From Aquisediminimonas sp031376385 (lineage in GTDB: Bacteria; Pseudomonadota; Alphaproteobacteria; Sphingomonadales; Sphingomonadaceae): a stretch of DNA of 64,000 bases. Each line of letters opens with the position of its first letter. Within the stretch, counting starts at the first letter, position 1. The stretch covers positions 65,088 to 129,087 of the forward strand of contig JANMDQ010000028.1 in the NCBI GenBank assembly GCA_031376385.1, in the 5' to 3' direction. A program made the position numbers and the translations under genes. Shown here piece by piece: positions 42,039 to 50,166 of this stretch. Below the pieces are notes generated by a model. That model had not been told where the DNA came from. It did not search any database and saw only the letters and a list, made by a program, of their open reading frames with translations.

Positions 42039-43364
42039 TTACTTTGAAACTGATGCGGTGTTAAGTCGTTCAATCGCCTGACTTTTTCCAATGAGAGGAA
42101 GCAACGCTTTCATATCCGGCCCGTGATCCATACCCGTGAGCGCACGGCGCAGTGGAAGGAACAGCGTCTTACCAGTGCGAGTCGTGGAGGATTTGAGAGC
42201 GGCGGTCAGGGCGCTCCAAGGGTCAGTTGACCAGTCAATGCTGGCGGCGGCAACAGCGGCTTCGGACAGATAGTTTTGGTCTTCGGCCTCAATGATCGCG
42301 TGGATCGGCCCCGTCACAATTGCCCACCAATCTATGACGTCGCTCAATTTGCTCAGGTTGGGGCGAATGGCCGACCACGCCGCTTCATCCATCCCCATAG
42401 GCAAGCGGGCCGCCACATCGTCAAATGGGGTCTGATGCAAAATGCGGGCATTAAGGGCCACGACATCCTCTTCATCGAAGCGAGCAGGGGCCCGGCCAAA
42501 ACGCGCGAAATCAATTGTCGCAATGAGAGGTGCGAGGCTCGTTACAGGCTCCACCGGATCGCTGGTGCCGAGCCGGGCGAGCAGAGCGTTGATCGCAATC
42601 GCCTCCACCCCAGCCTCGCGAAATGCATCCATGCCAAGTGAGCCGAGCCGTTTTGAAAGCTTGCCTTCTTTGCCTGTCAGCAAGGCCTCATGGGCAAAGG
42701 CGGGCGGCGCAGCTCCCATCGCTTCGAACATTTGAATTTGTGTCGCGGTGTTCGTCACATGATCCTCACCTCGTACAACATGCGTGATGCCCATATCGAC
42801 ATCATCAATCGCTGACGGCAGCATGTAGAGCCAAGATCCGTCGGCGCGACGGATTACGGGATCGCTCAGCAGTTTGGGATCAAATTTCTGGGGGCCACGC
42901 ACCAGATCAACCCATTCGATGGGCGTGTCATGGTCGAGCTTGAACCGCCAGTGCGGCGTGCGGCCCTCTGGGACCGGCTCGCTCGCATCCTTGCGTTCAT
43001 AAACCGGCGGAAGGCCGCGACCGAGCAGAATTTTGCGGCGCAGATCAAGTTCCTCGGGCGTTTCATAGCAAGAATAAACGCGGCCTGCGTCTTTCAGCCT
43101 CTCAAAGCGGGTTTCATAGAGAGCAAAGCGTTCTGACTGCCGCACTTCGCCGTCTGGCGTCAGCCCCAGCCACGCAAGGTCTGCGCGGATGCCCTCGACA
43201 TATTCGTCTTTCGACCGCGCCAAATCAGTATCATCAATCCGCAATACGAACTGCCCTCCGTTCTTTTTTGCCCACAGATAGTTGTGAAGCGCCGCGCGGA
43301 CATTGCCGACGTGCAAATGGCCCGTGGGGGAGGGCGCAAAACGGGTGGTGATTATGGTTGCCAT
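42039..43364 (-). CDS. gltX: Glutamyl-tRNA synthetase
   Basis: 441 aa class I synthetase. HIGH-type motif in APSPTGHLHVGN and KMSKS-type motif in KEGKLSKRLGS. The Rossmann catalytic half is followed by the helical anticodon-binding half. Alphaproteobacteria often have two copies, one able to charge tRNA-Gln for transamidation, and this shorter one could be either. Its end lies about 110 bases upstream of tonB. Confidence 0.93.
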   Translation of the reverse strand: MATIITTRFAPSPTGHLHVGNVRAALHNYLWAKKNGGQFVLRIDDTDLARSKDEYVEGIRADLAWLGLTPDGEVRQSERFALYETRFERLKDAGRVYSCYETPEELDLRRKILLGRGLPPVYERKDASEPVPEGRTPHWRFKLDHDTPIEWVDLVRGPQKFDPKLLSDPVIRRADGSWLYMLPSAIDDVDMGITHVVRGEDHVTNTATQIQMFEAMGAAPPAFAHEALLTGKEGKLSKRLGSLGMDAFREAGVEAIAINALLARLGTSDPVEPVTSLAPLIATIDFARFGRAPARFDEEDVVALNARILHQTPFDDVAARLPMGMDEAAWSAIRPNLSKLSDVIDWWAIVTGPIHAIIEAEDQNYLSEAAVAAASIDWSTDPWSALTAALKSSTTRTGKTLFLPLRRALTGMDHGPDMKALLPLIGKSQAIERLNTASVSK

Positions 43365-43479
43365 ATCAATTCTACTTTTTCGAGAGGCGCGTTGCGCAAC
43401 AGGTTTTTGTCTTTGGTCAGAAGCGGAAGCTATTTATTTACCGCAACCGAGAAATAGGCGGCATCGAAGGGGCCGTTGT

Positions 43480-45135
43480 CTACCCCGTCCGAAACGCGTT
43501 GGTAATTGGGTAGCGCCGGTCCCGCCCGAAATTCCGTTTGCCCAGCTTCACTCCAGGAGGCGCTTGGCGGCGTTTATATTCTGCAATGCAGAGCAGCCGT
43601 TCGATCCGGGCGACGACGGCGGGGTCAAAACCGCGCGCGGCGACTTCCGGCACTGATAATTCTTCTTCAACAAGTCCCATTAAGATGGGGTCGAGCTCCG
43701 GATAATCGGGCAGGCTGTCGCTATCTTTCTGATCCGGTCTGAGTTCAGCACTCGGCGGCTTAGTGATAATGGACTCTGGCATGACCGGACCATCCGGACC
43801 AAGGCCAAGGCGCGGCTTGTTGGCGTTGCGCCAGCGCGAAATCGCAAAGACCGTCATTTTATAGGCATCTTTGATCGGGTTATATCCGCCCGCCATGTCG
43901 CCATAGATCGTGGCATAGCCGACGCTCATTTCGCTCTTGTTACCCGTCGTCATCAGCATGGAGCCGAATTTATTGCTGAGCGCCATCAGGGTAACGCCGC
44001 GAATGCGGGATTGGATATTTTCTTCGGTGATATCATAATCTTTATCGGCAAAACTGCCGGACAGCATGGTGTCAAACGCTTCGACAGCCGGAGAGATAGG
44101 GATTGTATCGAGCTTGCATCCAATCATCCGAGCACATTCGGCGGCATCATCAAGGCTTGCTTGGCTGGTGAAGCGGCTGGGCAGCATCACGCTCCACACC
44201 CGGTCCGGTCCCAGAGCATCGGCGGCGATAGCCGCGCAAATCGCACTGTCGATCCCGCCTGACAGGCCGAGCAGCACGCCGGGAAAGCGATTGGCATTCA
44301 CATAATCGCGCAGGCCCATCATCATCGCATGATAGACGTCGGATGGATGAGGTTCTAGGGTCGCAATCTCACTTGGGGCGCAGGCCCATTCACCCCCTTC
44401 CCTTGTCCACTGCGTCAAACGGACATGCTCCTCCCAGTCTGGGAATTGCGCCGCCATTTTGCCGTCACCGTTCAAAATGAACGACGCACCGTCAAAAACC
44501 ACCTCGTCCTGGCCACCCACCCGGTTGAGATAGGCCATGGGCAGTCTCGTCTCCCTGACGCGCGCCGCCACGATCATTGATGATCGCAAATCATCCTTAT
44601 CAATTTCATAGGGGCTGCCATTGGGAGAAATAAGGATCTCCGCGCCCTTCGCTTTAAGATGTGCGCAGACGGTAGGGAACCAGACATCCTCGCAAATGGG
44701 TATACCAATTTGCATGCCGCGAAAAGGAATTGGCGTTGGCAAGGGCCCTGCGACAAACAAGCGCTTTTCATCGAACGTGCCGTAGTTGGGCAATTCATAT
44801 TTGTATCGGATCGCTACCACCAGTCCGCCGTCGAGCAGCGCAACGGCGTTGTAAAGTGCATCTCCATCCCGGTGAATGGTTCCAACCAGCATCGCCGGCC
44901 CGCCGTTCAACGTTGCTTTAGCCATACGCCCCAGTTCTTCAGCCGCGCGCACTGCCAAGGCGGGCTTCAACACCAAATCCTCGGGTGGATATCCAATCAA
45001 CTGCAATTCAGGAAAGACTATTAGATCGGCTGCCGAATGCGCTGATCGAACCGCCAGCATTGCGTCGGCGTTTCCCGTGAGATCGCCGACGCGCTGTGTC
45101 AGTTGGGCGAAAACTATAGAGAGATTGTCAGTCAT
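43480..45135 (-). CDS. nadE: NAD+ synthetase, glutamine-dependent
   Basis: 551 aa. The N-terminal nitrilase-type glutaminase (1-250) has Glu (IVFPELQ), Lys (YKYELPN) and Cys (GIPICEDVWFP) of the catalytic triad. The C-terminal ATP-pyrophosphatase has the P-loop LSGGIDSA and KSEMSVGYATIYGDM. Converts deamido-NAD to NAD in the cytosol. It is 44 bases downstream of the lipoyl protein gene in the same direction, so it may be read through from that operon. Confidence 0.96.
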   Translation of the reverse strand: MTDNLSIVFAQLTQRVGDLTGNADAMLAVRSAHSAADLIVFPELQLIGYPPEDLVLKPALAVRAAEELGRMAKATLNGGPAMLVGTIHRDGDALYNAVALLDGGLVVAIRYKYELPNYGTFDEKRLFVAGPLPTPIPFRGMQIGIPICEDVWFPTVCAHLKAKGAEILISPNGSPYEIDKDDLRSSMIVAARVRETRLPMAYLNRVGGQDEVVFDGASFILNGDGKMAAQFPDWEEHVRLTQWTREGGEWACAPSEIATLEPHPSDVYHAMMMGLRDYVNANRFPGVLLGLSGGIDSAICAAIAADALGPDRVWSVMLPSRFTSQASLDDAAECARMIGCKLDTIPISPAVEAFDTMLSGSFADKDYDITEENIQSRIRGVTLMALSNKFGSMLMTTGNKSEMSVGYATIYGDMAGGYNPIKDAYKMTVFAISRWRNANKPRLGLGPDGPVMPESIITKPPSAELRPDQKDSDSLPDYPELDPILMGLVEEELSVPEVAARGFDPAVVARIERLLCIAEYKRRQAPPGVKLGKRNFGRDRRYPITNAFRTG

Positions 45136-45179
45136 CCTTCCTCTCTATGCGGGGGAGGGGAGAGCTGCAATGGGGGGAT

Positions 45180-45410
45180 TTATTCTATGGTCCCGATCAG
45201 CGTGCCGACGGGGTACGGCTCACCTTCTGCTCCAATCACACGCAGAGTGCCGCTGTCTTGCGCCTCAATCTCCGTGGTCGTCTTATCAGTTTCAACCGTG
45301 TAAAGCACGTCACCCACCGCCACACTGTCCCCGTCCGCGAACATCCATTCGGCAATGCTCATTTCAGTGGCGGACATGCCGATTTTGGGGATGCGGATTT
45401 CGTTCGCCAT
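45180..45410 (-). CDS. Stand-alone lipoyl (biotinyl-lipoyl) domain protein
   Basis: 76 aa, a single lipoyl domain with the attachment Lys in VETDKTTTEIEA, which is the standard beta-turn. There is no E2 catalytic core, subunit-binding domain or E3. Such a swinging arm would carry intermediates from the neighbouring E1. ATG 45410 is two bases downstream of the E1-beta stop. Unusual because E2 lipoyl domains are usually part of the acyltransferase. Confidence 0.88.
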   Translation of the reverse strand: MANEIRIPKIGMSATEMSIAEWMFADGDSVAVGDVLYTVETDKTTTEIEAQDSGTLRVIGAEGEPYPVGTLIGTIE

Positions 45411-45412
45411 TG

Positions 45413-46405
45413 TTATTTTTTCCAGTTCATTGTGGCGTGGACGGCTTGTTTGATTCCGCCTTTGGTCGGGATCCAAGCCTGCTCCAGAACGCTGGCCATT
45501 GGTACGGCAGAGAAAGCACCACCAAGGCGTTGTACTGGGGCTTTCAATTCGCCGAATAGCTTTTCATTCAATCGCGCGGCGATTTCTGCCCCAGTGCCAT
45601 AGGCTTTCACTGCCTCATGCAGCACAACTGCGCGCCCGGTCTTGCGGACTGAAGCCGTCACCGTTTCCTCATCATACGGCGCGATGGTTCGCAGATCGAT
45701 GACTTCGACGGAAATGCCTTCTTCGGCCAATTGTCCTGCCACTTCGAGCGCATCGAGAACCGTGCGGCCATAAGTGATGATTGAGCAATCCGTGCCCTCA
45801 CGGGTTACAGCGGCTTTGCCCAACGGCACGAAATGGCCGGCCGGTGGGGCCTCTGCCGTGATGCCATAGCACATGATATTTTCGATGAAGATCACAGGAT
45901 CATTGCAGGCAATCGCCGCGCGCATCAGGCCTTGCGCATCGGCGGGGTTGGACGGTGTCACAATGGTCAGGCCAGCGACATGGGCAAACCAAGCTTCCAG
46001 CATGTCACTATGCTGCCCGCCGAAGCCCACGCCAACGCCTGTCGTTGTCCGGATGACCAGCGGCACGTTGGTTTGCCCACCTGACATGAACCGCAATTTG
46101 GCGGCATGATTGACGATCTGATCCATCGCAACCGTCAGGAAATTCATCAGCATGATTTCGGCAATCGGTCGCATTCCGGCAAGGGCCGCGCCAACGCAGG
46201 CGCCCATGATCGCTTGTTCTGAGATTGGCGTCGCGCGGATGCGGTGTTCGCCGTATTTTTCGGTAAGGCCAGCTGAGATTTTGAATACGCCGCCGCCTTG
46301 CTTGGCCGCGACATCTTCGCCCAAAAGGATGACGCCTTCATCTTCGGCCATCGCTTCATCAATGGCGCGGTTGAGGGCCTGAGCCAGACTGATTTTGTTG
46401 CTCAT
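45413..46405 (-). CDS. 2-oxo acid dehydrogenase E1 component, beta subunit
   Basis: 330 aa transketolase-type pyrimidine-binding and C-terminal domains of a thiamine-diphosphate E1 (acetoin, pyruvate or branched-chain oxo acid type). The Glu contacting the thiazolium is near GVFKISAGLTEKYG; IVTPSNPADAQGLMRAAI and VIDLRTIAPYDEETV are landmarks. The start overlaps the alpha-subunit stop by four bases, so co-translation is expected. Substrate unknown; acetoin dehydrogenase is the best-known enzyme with this size of subunits. Confidence 0.9.
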   Translation of the reverse strand: MSNKISLAQALNRAIDEAMAEDEGVILLGEDVAAKQGGGVFKISAGLTEKYGEHRIRATPISEQAIMGACVGAALAGMRPIAEIMLMNFLTVAMDQIVNHAAKLRFMSGGQTNVPLVIRTTTGVGVGFGGQHSDMLEAWFAHVAGLTIVTPSNPADAQGLMRAAIACNDPVIFIENIMCYGITAEAPPAGHFVPLGKAAVTREGTDCSIITYGRTVLDALEVAGQLAEEGISVEVIDLRTIAPYDEETVTASVRKTGRAVVLHEAVKAYGTGAEIAARLNEKLFGELKAPVQRLGGAFSAVPMASVLEQAWIPTKGGIKQAVHATMNWKK

Positions 46406-47373
46406 GCCGCAATCTCCTTTTCATACACATCGATGCGGATTTCATTTGTGTCAGGGAACGGGCTGTCAAAGCCGAACTGCACGGCCGCGTCCACTTCACC
46501 ATCAATCGCGGTCAACACGGCGTCCAGTTCGGTCTCGCTATATTGATATTCCAGCATCAGCTTGCGGATGCGGGGCAGGGGGTCTTCGCGCGCCATTTCC
46601 TCCAGATGCTCTTTGGGCATATAAGAGAAATCAGCACCAAAGAAATGACCCATCATGCGGTAACACATGGCCTCAATCAGGGTCGGCCCTTCGCCTGCGC
46701 GGGCGCGGTCTGCGGCTTCTTTGACCACAGTGTACATGGCCTCAGCATCGTTGCCGTCCACTTTGACGCCTTTCATGCCGTAGGCGTCGGCGCGCGTTAC
46801 GATGCTGTCGACGCAGGTGTGATCGGCAAAGGCGGTATGTTCGCCGTAGCGGTTATTCTGACAGATGAAGATGACGGGCAGCTTATAAAGTTGCGCCATA
46901 TTGAGCGCTTCGTGAAAGGCCCCGATGTTCGTCGCTCCGTCACCAAAGCATGTTACCGTGACACGTCTGTCCTTACGATTTTGCGACGAGAGGGCAAGGC
47001 CATTGGCAATGGGCAGGCCAGACCCAACCACGCCCGTCGTCACCATCACACCCGTTTCCGGGTGCGTGATGTGCATTGACCCGCCTTTGCCTTTGCAAGT
47101 GCCTGTGCCTTTGCCAATGACTTCGGCAAACAGCAGGTCAAGCGGCACGCCCTTGGCAATCTGATCATGCTGACCGCGATAGGTGGTAACGAGATAGTCG
47201 GTCTTCTCCAGCGCTGCCATGGCAGCAGCGGACACCAGTTCCTGCCCCCGCACGGTGTAATACATGGTGGCGATCTTCCCGGTCATCAGCAGGGAACGGA
47301 ACTTCTCATCCATCCGCGCCACGCGCATCGTGCGCGTGTAAATATCGAGCAGTTTTTCGCGGTCGATCTTCAT
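46402..47373 (-). CDS. 2-oxo acid dehydrogenase E1 component, alpha subunit
   Basis: 323 aa from ATG 47373, with AGGAAAG upstream. The thiamine-diphosphate motif is GDGATNIGAFHEALN ... CQNNRYGEH, and the phosphorylation-loop region YRMMGHF is present. Forms a heterotetramer with the beta subunit. A palindrome TTCAC-N4-GTGAA lies 14-27 bases before the start codon and could be its operator. The open frame to 47439 runs through this palindrome and is not used. Confidence 0.9.
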   Translation of the reverse strand: MKIDREKLLDIYTRTMRVARMDEKFRSLLMTGKIATMYYTVRGQELVSAAAMAALEKTDYLVTTYRGQHDQIAKGVPLDLLFAEVIGKGTGTCKGKGGSMHITHPETGVMVTTGVVGSGLPIANGLALSSQNRKDRRVTVTCFGDGATNIGAFHEALNMAQLYKLPVIFICQNNRYGEHTAFADHTCVDSIVTRADAYGMKGVKVDGNDAEAMYTVVKEAADRARAGEGPTLIEAMCYRMMGHFFGADFSYMPKEHLEEMAREDPLPRIRKLMLEYQYSETELDAVLTAIDGEVDAAVQFGFDSPFPDTNEIRIDVYEKEIAA

Positions 47374-47386
47374 GACTTTCCTTTCA

Positions 47387-47400
47387 TTCACATACGTGAA
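47387..47400. promoter_or_regulatory. Operator-like palindrome upstream of the E1-alpha gene
   Basis: TTCACATACGTGAA is a 5-bp inverted repeat with a 4-base centre, in the leader of the E1/lipoyl operon. Size and place fit a dimeric repressor site; no regulator gene is adjacent. Confidence 0.4.
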
Positions 47401-47480
47401 ATATTCGTACATTATGATGAACAATATCGCATAGTGCAAGGGGGGGGTGGCTTGCGCTAGACAGAAATTAGACTTCGGCG

Positions 47481-48242
47481 TCAGAATTGCACCCGCTTGG
47501 TAAACCCGCCATCGATGATCAGATTAGCACCAGTAATGTAAGACGCTGCGGGGCTGGCAATGAAGGCCACAGCCTTGGCCACTTCATCAGGTGCACCCAA
47601 ACGACCCATAGGCATTTGCGCGACAGTGCCATTGTAAAAGTCAGGCATCGCGCCTTTGATCATTTCCCAATTCCCACCGACATATTCGATTGGCCCGGGC
47701 GTGATAGTGTTCACGCGAATGCCCTTGGCTGCAAGCGCCTGGCTCAATTGAGAGGCATAGGTGATAAGCGCGGCTTTCAGTGCGTTGAAGGCCTGCGGCA
47801 TCACAAAAGTTTCCACAGCAGCAGTTGACGACATGAAGATGATGGAGCCCGCGCCCGATGCGGCGAGAGCCGGAGTCAGTGTTTCAACGCCATTAACGCC
47901 GCCCATGATGTCCAGATCAAAGCTGCGCTGCCAATCCTGCGTCGCACCTTGGCCCGATGACGACGCTGTGTGAATGAACACGTCGCAGCCACCGAGTGCC
48001 TCAGCCGCGTTGGATAGCCATGCCTTATAACCTTCTGGATCGGCGGTCATGTCAAAGGCTTCGCCGTGAACTTTGCCGCCAAAGGCTGAAAGTGCGTCAA
48101 CCGCAGCTTTCACTTTACCTGCGTCGCGGGAGAAAAAAGCAACATCTGCGCCTTCGCTTGCGAATATCTTGAGCGCGGCAAGGCCCAAGCCATGCGCGCC
48201 GCCATTCATGATGACTTTTTTGCCTTTGAGACCCAGATCCAT
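47481..48242 (-). CDS. SDR-family protein with altered catalytic residues
   Basis: 253 aa Rossmann-fold short-chain dehydrogenase/reductase. Landmarks are GGAHGLGLA as the cofactor loop, SST (Ser139) and LIIDGGFT near the end. The catalytic Tyr of YxxxK is Phe152 (AFNALKAAL; Lys156 is kept), and the NNAG segment reads HTAS. Either it uses another residue or it is not an ordinary reductase. ATG 48242 has GGAGAGCG upstream. It shares a divergent region with the ABM gene. Confidence 0.85.
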   Translation of the reverse strand: MDLGLKGKKVIMNGGAHGLGLAALKIFASEGADVAFFSRDAGKVKAAVDALSAFGGKVHGEAFDMTADPEGYKAWLSNAAEALGGCDVFIHTASSSGQGATQDWQRSFDLDIMGGVNGVETLTPALAASGAGSIIFMSSTAAVETFVMPQAFNALKAALITYASQLSQALAAKGIRVNTITPGPIEYVGGNWEMIKGAMPDFYNGTVAQMPMGRLGAPDEVAKAVAFIASPAASYITGANLIIDGGFTKRVQF

Positions 48243-48335
48243 AATCGCTCTCCTTATCCGTTTGATGTGTGGTCGCACCATGCCCCAATCTTCGCCTATT
48301 CCCTATTGGCAAAATAAGCAGGGGCAGGTTTACCG

Positions 48336-48358
48336 TCGCCACTGTAATCGCCACTGTA
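48336..48358 (+). repeat. Direct repeat TCGCCACTGTA x2 in a divergent promoter region
   Basis: TCGCCACTGTA at 48336-48346 and 48348-48358, a 12-base period. It lies between the SDR and ABM genes and may be a regulator-binding site. Confidence 0.45.
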
Positions 48359-48394
48359 GATGCCTTTGTGACACGCTGATAAGGAGACAAGGAT

Positions 48395-48745
48395 ATGCGG
48401 ATAGTTATTGCTGGAGAAGTCGATTTTCCGCCCGAAAACCGGGCTGCCGCTTTGGCGGGAGCCGAGGCGCTCATCGATATGGCGCTCGCCGAGGATGGGT
48501 GCCAGCATTATGCATGGTCAGCTGATCCGCATGATCCGGGCCGTGTCCATGTGTTTGAGGAATGGGACAGCGCAGAGGAACTGCAAATCCATTTGGAAGG
48601 ACCAGCCTATCAGGGGATGTTGGCGCATTTGGGTGGTTACACGATCTTGAACGCCGTCACGCGCAAATATCGCTGCGATTTGGTGGAGCCCGTTTACGGT
48701 CCGGACGGCGTCGCGAGTGCGACTTTCGTGACGGCGACATCATGA
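48395..48745 (+). CDS. Antibiotic-biosynthesis-monooxygenase (ABM) domain protein
   Basis: 116 aa dimeric alpha/beta-barrel fold protein: EVDFPPENRAAALAGAEAL, the core GCQHYAWSADPHDP and VHVFEEWDSAEELQIHLEGP. ABM proteins are cofactor-free quinol-type monooxygenases or ligand-binding proteins. AAGGAGA precedes the ATG. Its stop overlaps the start of the acyl-CoA dehydrogenase gene, so the two are co-translated. The role in the acyl-CoA pathway is not known. Confidence 0.87.
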   Translation: MRIVIAGEVDFPPENRAAALAGAEALIDMALAEDGCQHYAWSADPHDPGRVHVFEEWDSAEELQIHLEGPAYQGMLAHLGGYTILNAVTRKYRCDLVEPVYGPDGVASATFVTATS

Positions 48746-49896
48746 CCGAACGCGCCCATGCAATTGCCGCTAAAGTAGAGGCTTTCGTTCGTGACCAAAT
48801 CATCCCCTACGAAGGCGATCCGCGCTGCGGGGGTCATGGGCCGTCTGATGAATTGGTGAAGGAAATGCGGGGTCTTGCCCGCGCAGCGGGCGTGCTAACG
48901 CCACATATATTTGCTGATGGCGGCCATATGACGCAGGTGGAAACGGCGATTGTTCTGCAACGCTCTGGCTTGTCGCCGCTTGGCCCGTTGGCCGTCAACA
49001 CGATGGCGCCGGATGAGGGCAATATGTATCTGCTCGGCAAGGCAGGGACAGCGGAGCAAAAGGCGCGATTCCTCTCACCGTTGGTATCCGGCGAAGCCCG
49101 CTCGGCGTTCTTCATGACTGAACCGGCGTCGGAAGGCGGGGCCGGATCTGACCCTTCGATGATGCAGACGACGGCCAAGCTTGATGGCAATCACTGGGTC
49201 GTGAATGGCCGCAAAGCCTTCATTACCGGCGCGCAAGGGGCAAGCGTTGGCATTGTGATGGCAAAGGCTGCGGAGGGTGCATGCTTGTTCCTCGTCGATT
49301 TGCCCGACCCCGCGATTCGCATTGAGCGTGTGCTCGATACCATCGACAGCTCAATGCCCGGTGGCCACGCAGTCGTGGCGATTGAGAATTTGCGCGTTCC
49401 CGCTGATCAGATGCTTGGAAATCCCGGTGACGGGTTTAAGCTTGCCCAAATCCGTTTGTCTCCGGCCCGCCTGTCCCACTGTATGCGCTGGCATGGCTCC
49501 GCGACACGCGCACAGGAAATCGCAACGGCCTATGCCTGCAAGCGGGAGGCATTCGGCAAGAAGCTGGTCGATCACGAAGGTGTGGGTTTCATGCTCGCGG
49601 AAAATCTGATTGATCTCAAACAGGCCGAACTGATGATTGATTGGTGCGCCGCCGTGCTGGACACAGGGTCGCTTGGCACAGCGGAAAGCAGCATGGCCAA
49701 AGTCGCGGTGTCAGAAGCACTTTATCGCGTCGCCGACCGCTGCGTCCAAGTGATGGGAGGCACTGGCACCACCGGCGACACCATCGTCGCGCAAGTTTTT
49801 CAGGAAATCCGGGCCTTCCGCATTTATGATGGCCCGACCGAAGTGCATAAATGGTCGCTGGCGAAGAAGATCAAACGGGATTTTAGCGGGGTTTAG
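48742..49896 (+). CDS. Acyl-CoA dehydrogenase, ACAD10/11-like
   Basis: 384 aa flavoenzyme. FFMTEPASEGGAGSDP and GRKAFITGAQGA fit the acyl-CoA dehydrogenase fold; CVQVMGGTGTTGDTIVAQ is in the helical domain. At the C-terminal catalytic segment FRIYDGPTEVHKWSL an Asp occupies the place where most acyl-CoA dehydrogenases have catalytic Glu; ACAD10/11 relatives share this feature. The substrate is likely a modified acyl-CoA. ATG 48742 overlaps the ABM gene (ATGA). Confidence 0.9.
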   Translation: MTERAHAIAAKVEAFVRDQIIPYEGDPRCGGHGPSDELVKEMRGLARAAGVLTPHIFADGGHMTQVETAIVLQRSGLSPLGPLAVNTMAPDEGNMYLLGKAGTAEQKARFLSPLVSGEARSAFFMTEPASEGGAGSDPSMMQTTAKLDGNHWVVNGRKAFITGAQGASVGIVMAKAAEGACLFLVDLPDPAIRIERVLDTIDSSMPGGHAVVAIENLRVPADQMLGNPGDGFKLAQIRLSPARLSHCMRWHGSATRAQEIATAYACKREAFGKKLVDHEGVGFMLAENLIDLKQAELMIDWCAAVLDTGSLGTAESSMAKVAVSEALYRVADRCVQVMGGTGTTGDTIVAQVFQEIRAFRIYDGPTEVHKWSLAKKIKRDFSGV

Positions 49897-49908
49897 GCCA
49901 GAAATGAG

Positions 49909-49940
49909 GAGGGGCTGCCTGACGGATCAGACAGCCCCTC
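49909..49940. terminator. Hairpin, possible terminator shared by convergent transcripts
   Basis: GAGGGGCTG / CAGCCCCTC, 9-bp perfect stem with a 14-base loop. There is no strong T-tract, so termination is inferred from placement after the acyl-CoA dehydrogenase gene and the leftward micro-ORF. Confidence 0.55.
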
Positions 49941-49994
49941 GGCATGGTCAACGGTCGGAGGTTTAAGATACGACCGGGAAGGACCATTCGCGAA

Positions 49995-50054
49995 TTAGAC
50001 CGCGCTTATCCCCCACGTCACCTTTTCCGAACACATTGCTGAACCATGAGACAT
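49995..50054 (-). CDS. Micro-ORF, 19 residues, preceded by a perfect extended Shine-Dalgarno
   Basis: ATG at 50052-50054, stop TAA at 49995-49997. The peptide starts MSHGSAMC and ends TWGISAV. Upstream, GGATCACCTCCTTTC on the plus strand (50056-50070) is exactly the 3' end of 16S rRNA, so the leftward mRNA has the best possible ribosome-binding site one or two bases before the ATG. A second ATG codon in frame lies 6 codons later. A hairpin follows at 49909-49940. The unknown lipoprotein gene is upstream in the same direction. Function unknown; a leader peptide or small regulatory RNA is also possible. Confidence 0.4.
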   Translation of the reverse strand: MSHGSAMCSEKVTWGISAV

Positions 50055-50055
50055 C

Positions 50056-50070
50056 GGATCACCTCCTTTC
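50056..50070 (-). promoter_or_regulatory. Extended Shine-Dalgarno identical to the anti-16S consensus
   Basis: On the minus strand GAAAGGAGGTGATCC, fully complementary to the 16S rRNA tail. It is the strongest such site seen in the window. Confidence 0.7.
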
Positions 50071-50166
50071 GCTTGTTGCGTCAAAGCCGACCTATCGGTG
50101 CGACTGAAAGTAAGATGAATCATTTTGAGGTTGGGATCAAGGGAGAAATGCCTTTCTGCTGAAATT

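Noticed and set aside
41930..42091. N-terminal extension of tonB overlapping gltX
   Set aside because: A strong GAGGAGG is placed at the 41929 ATG; the extension lacks a site and overlaps gltX.
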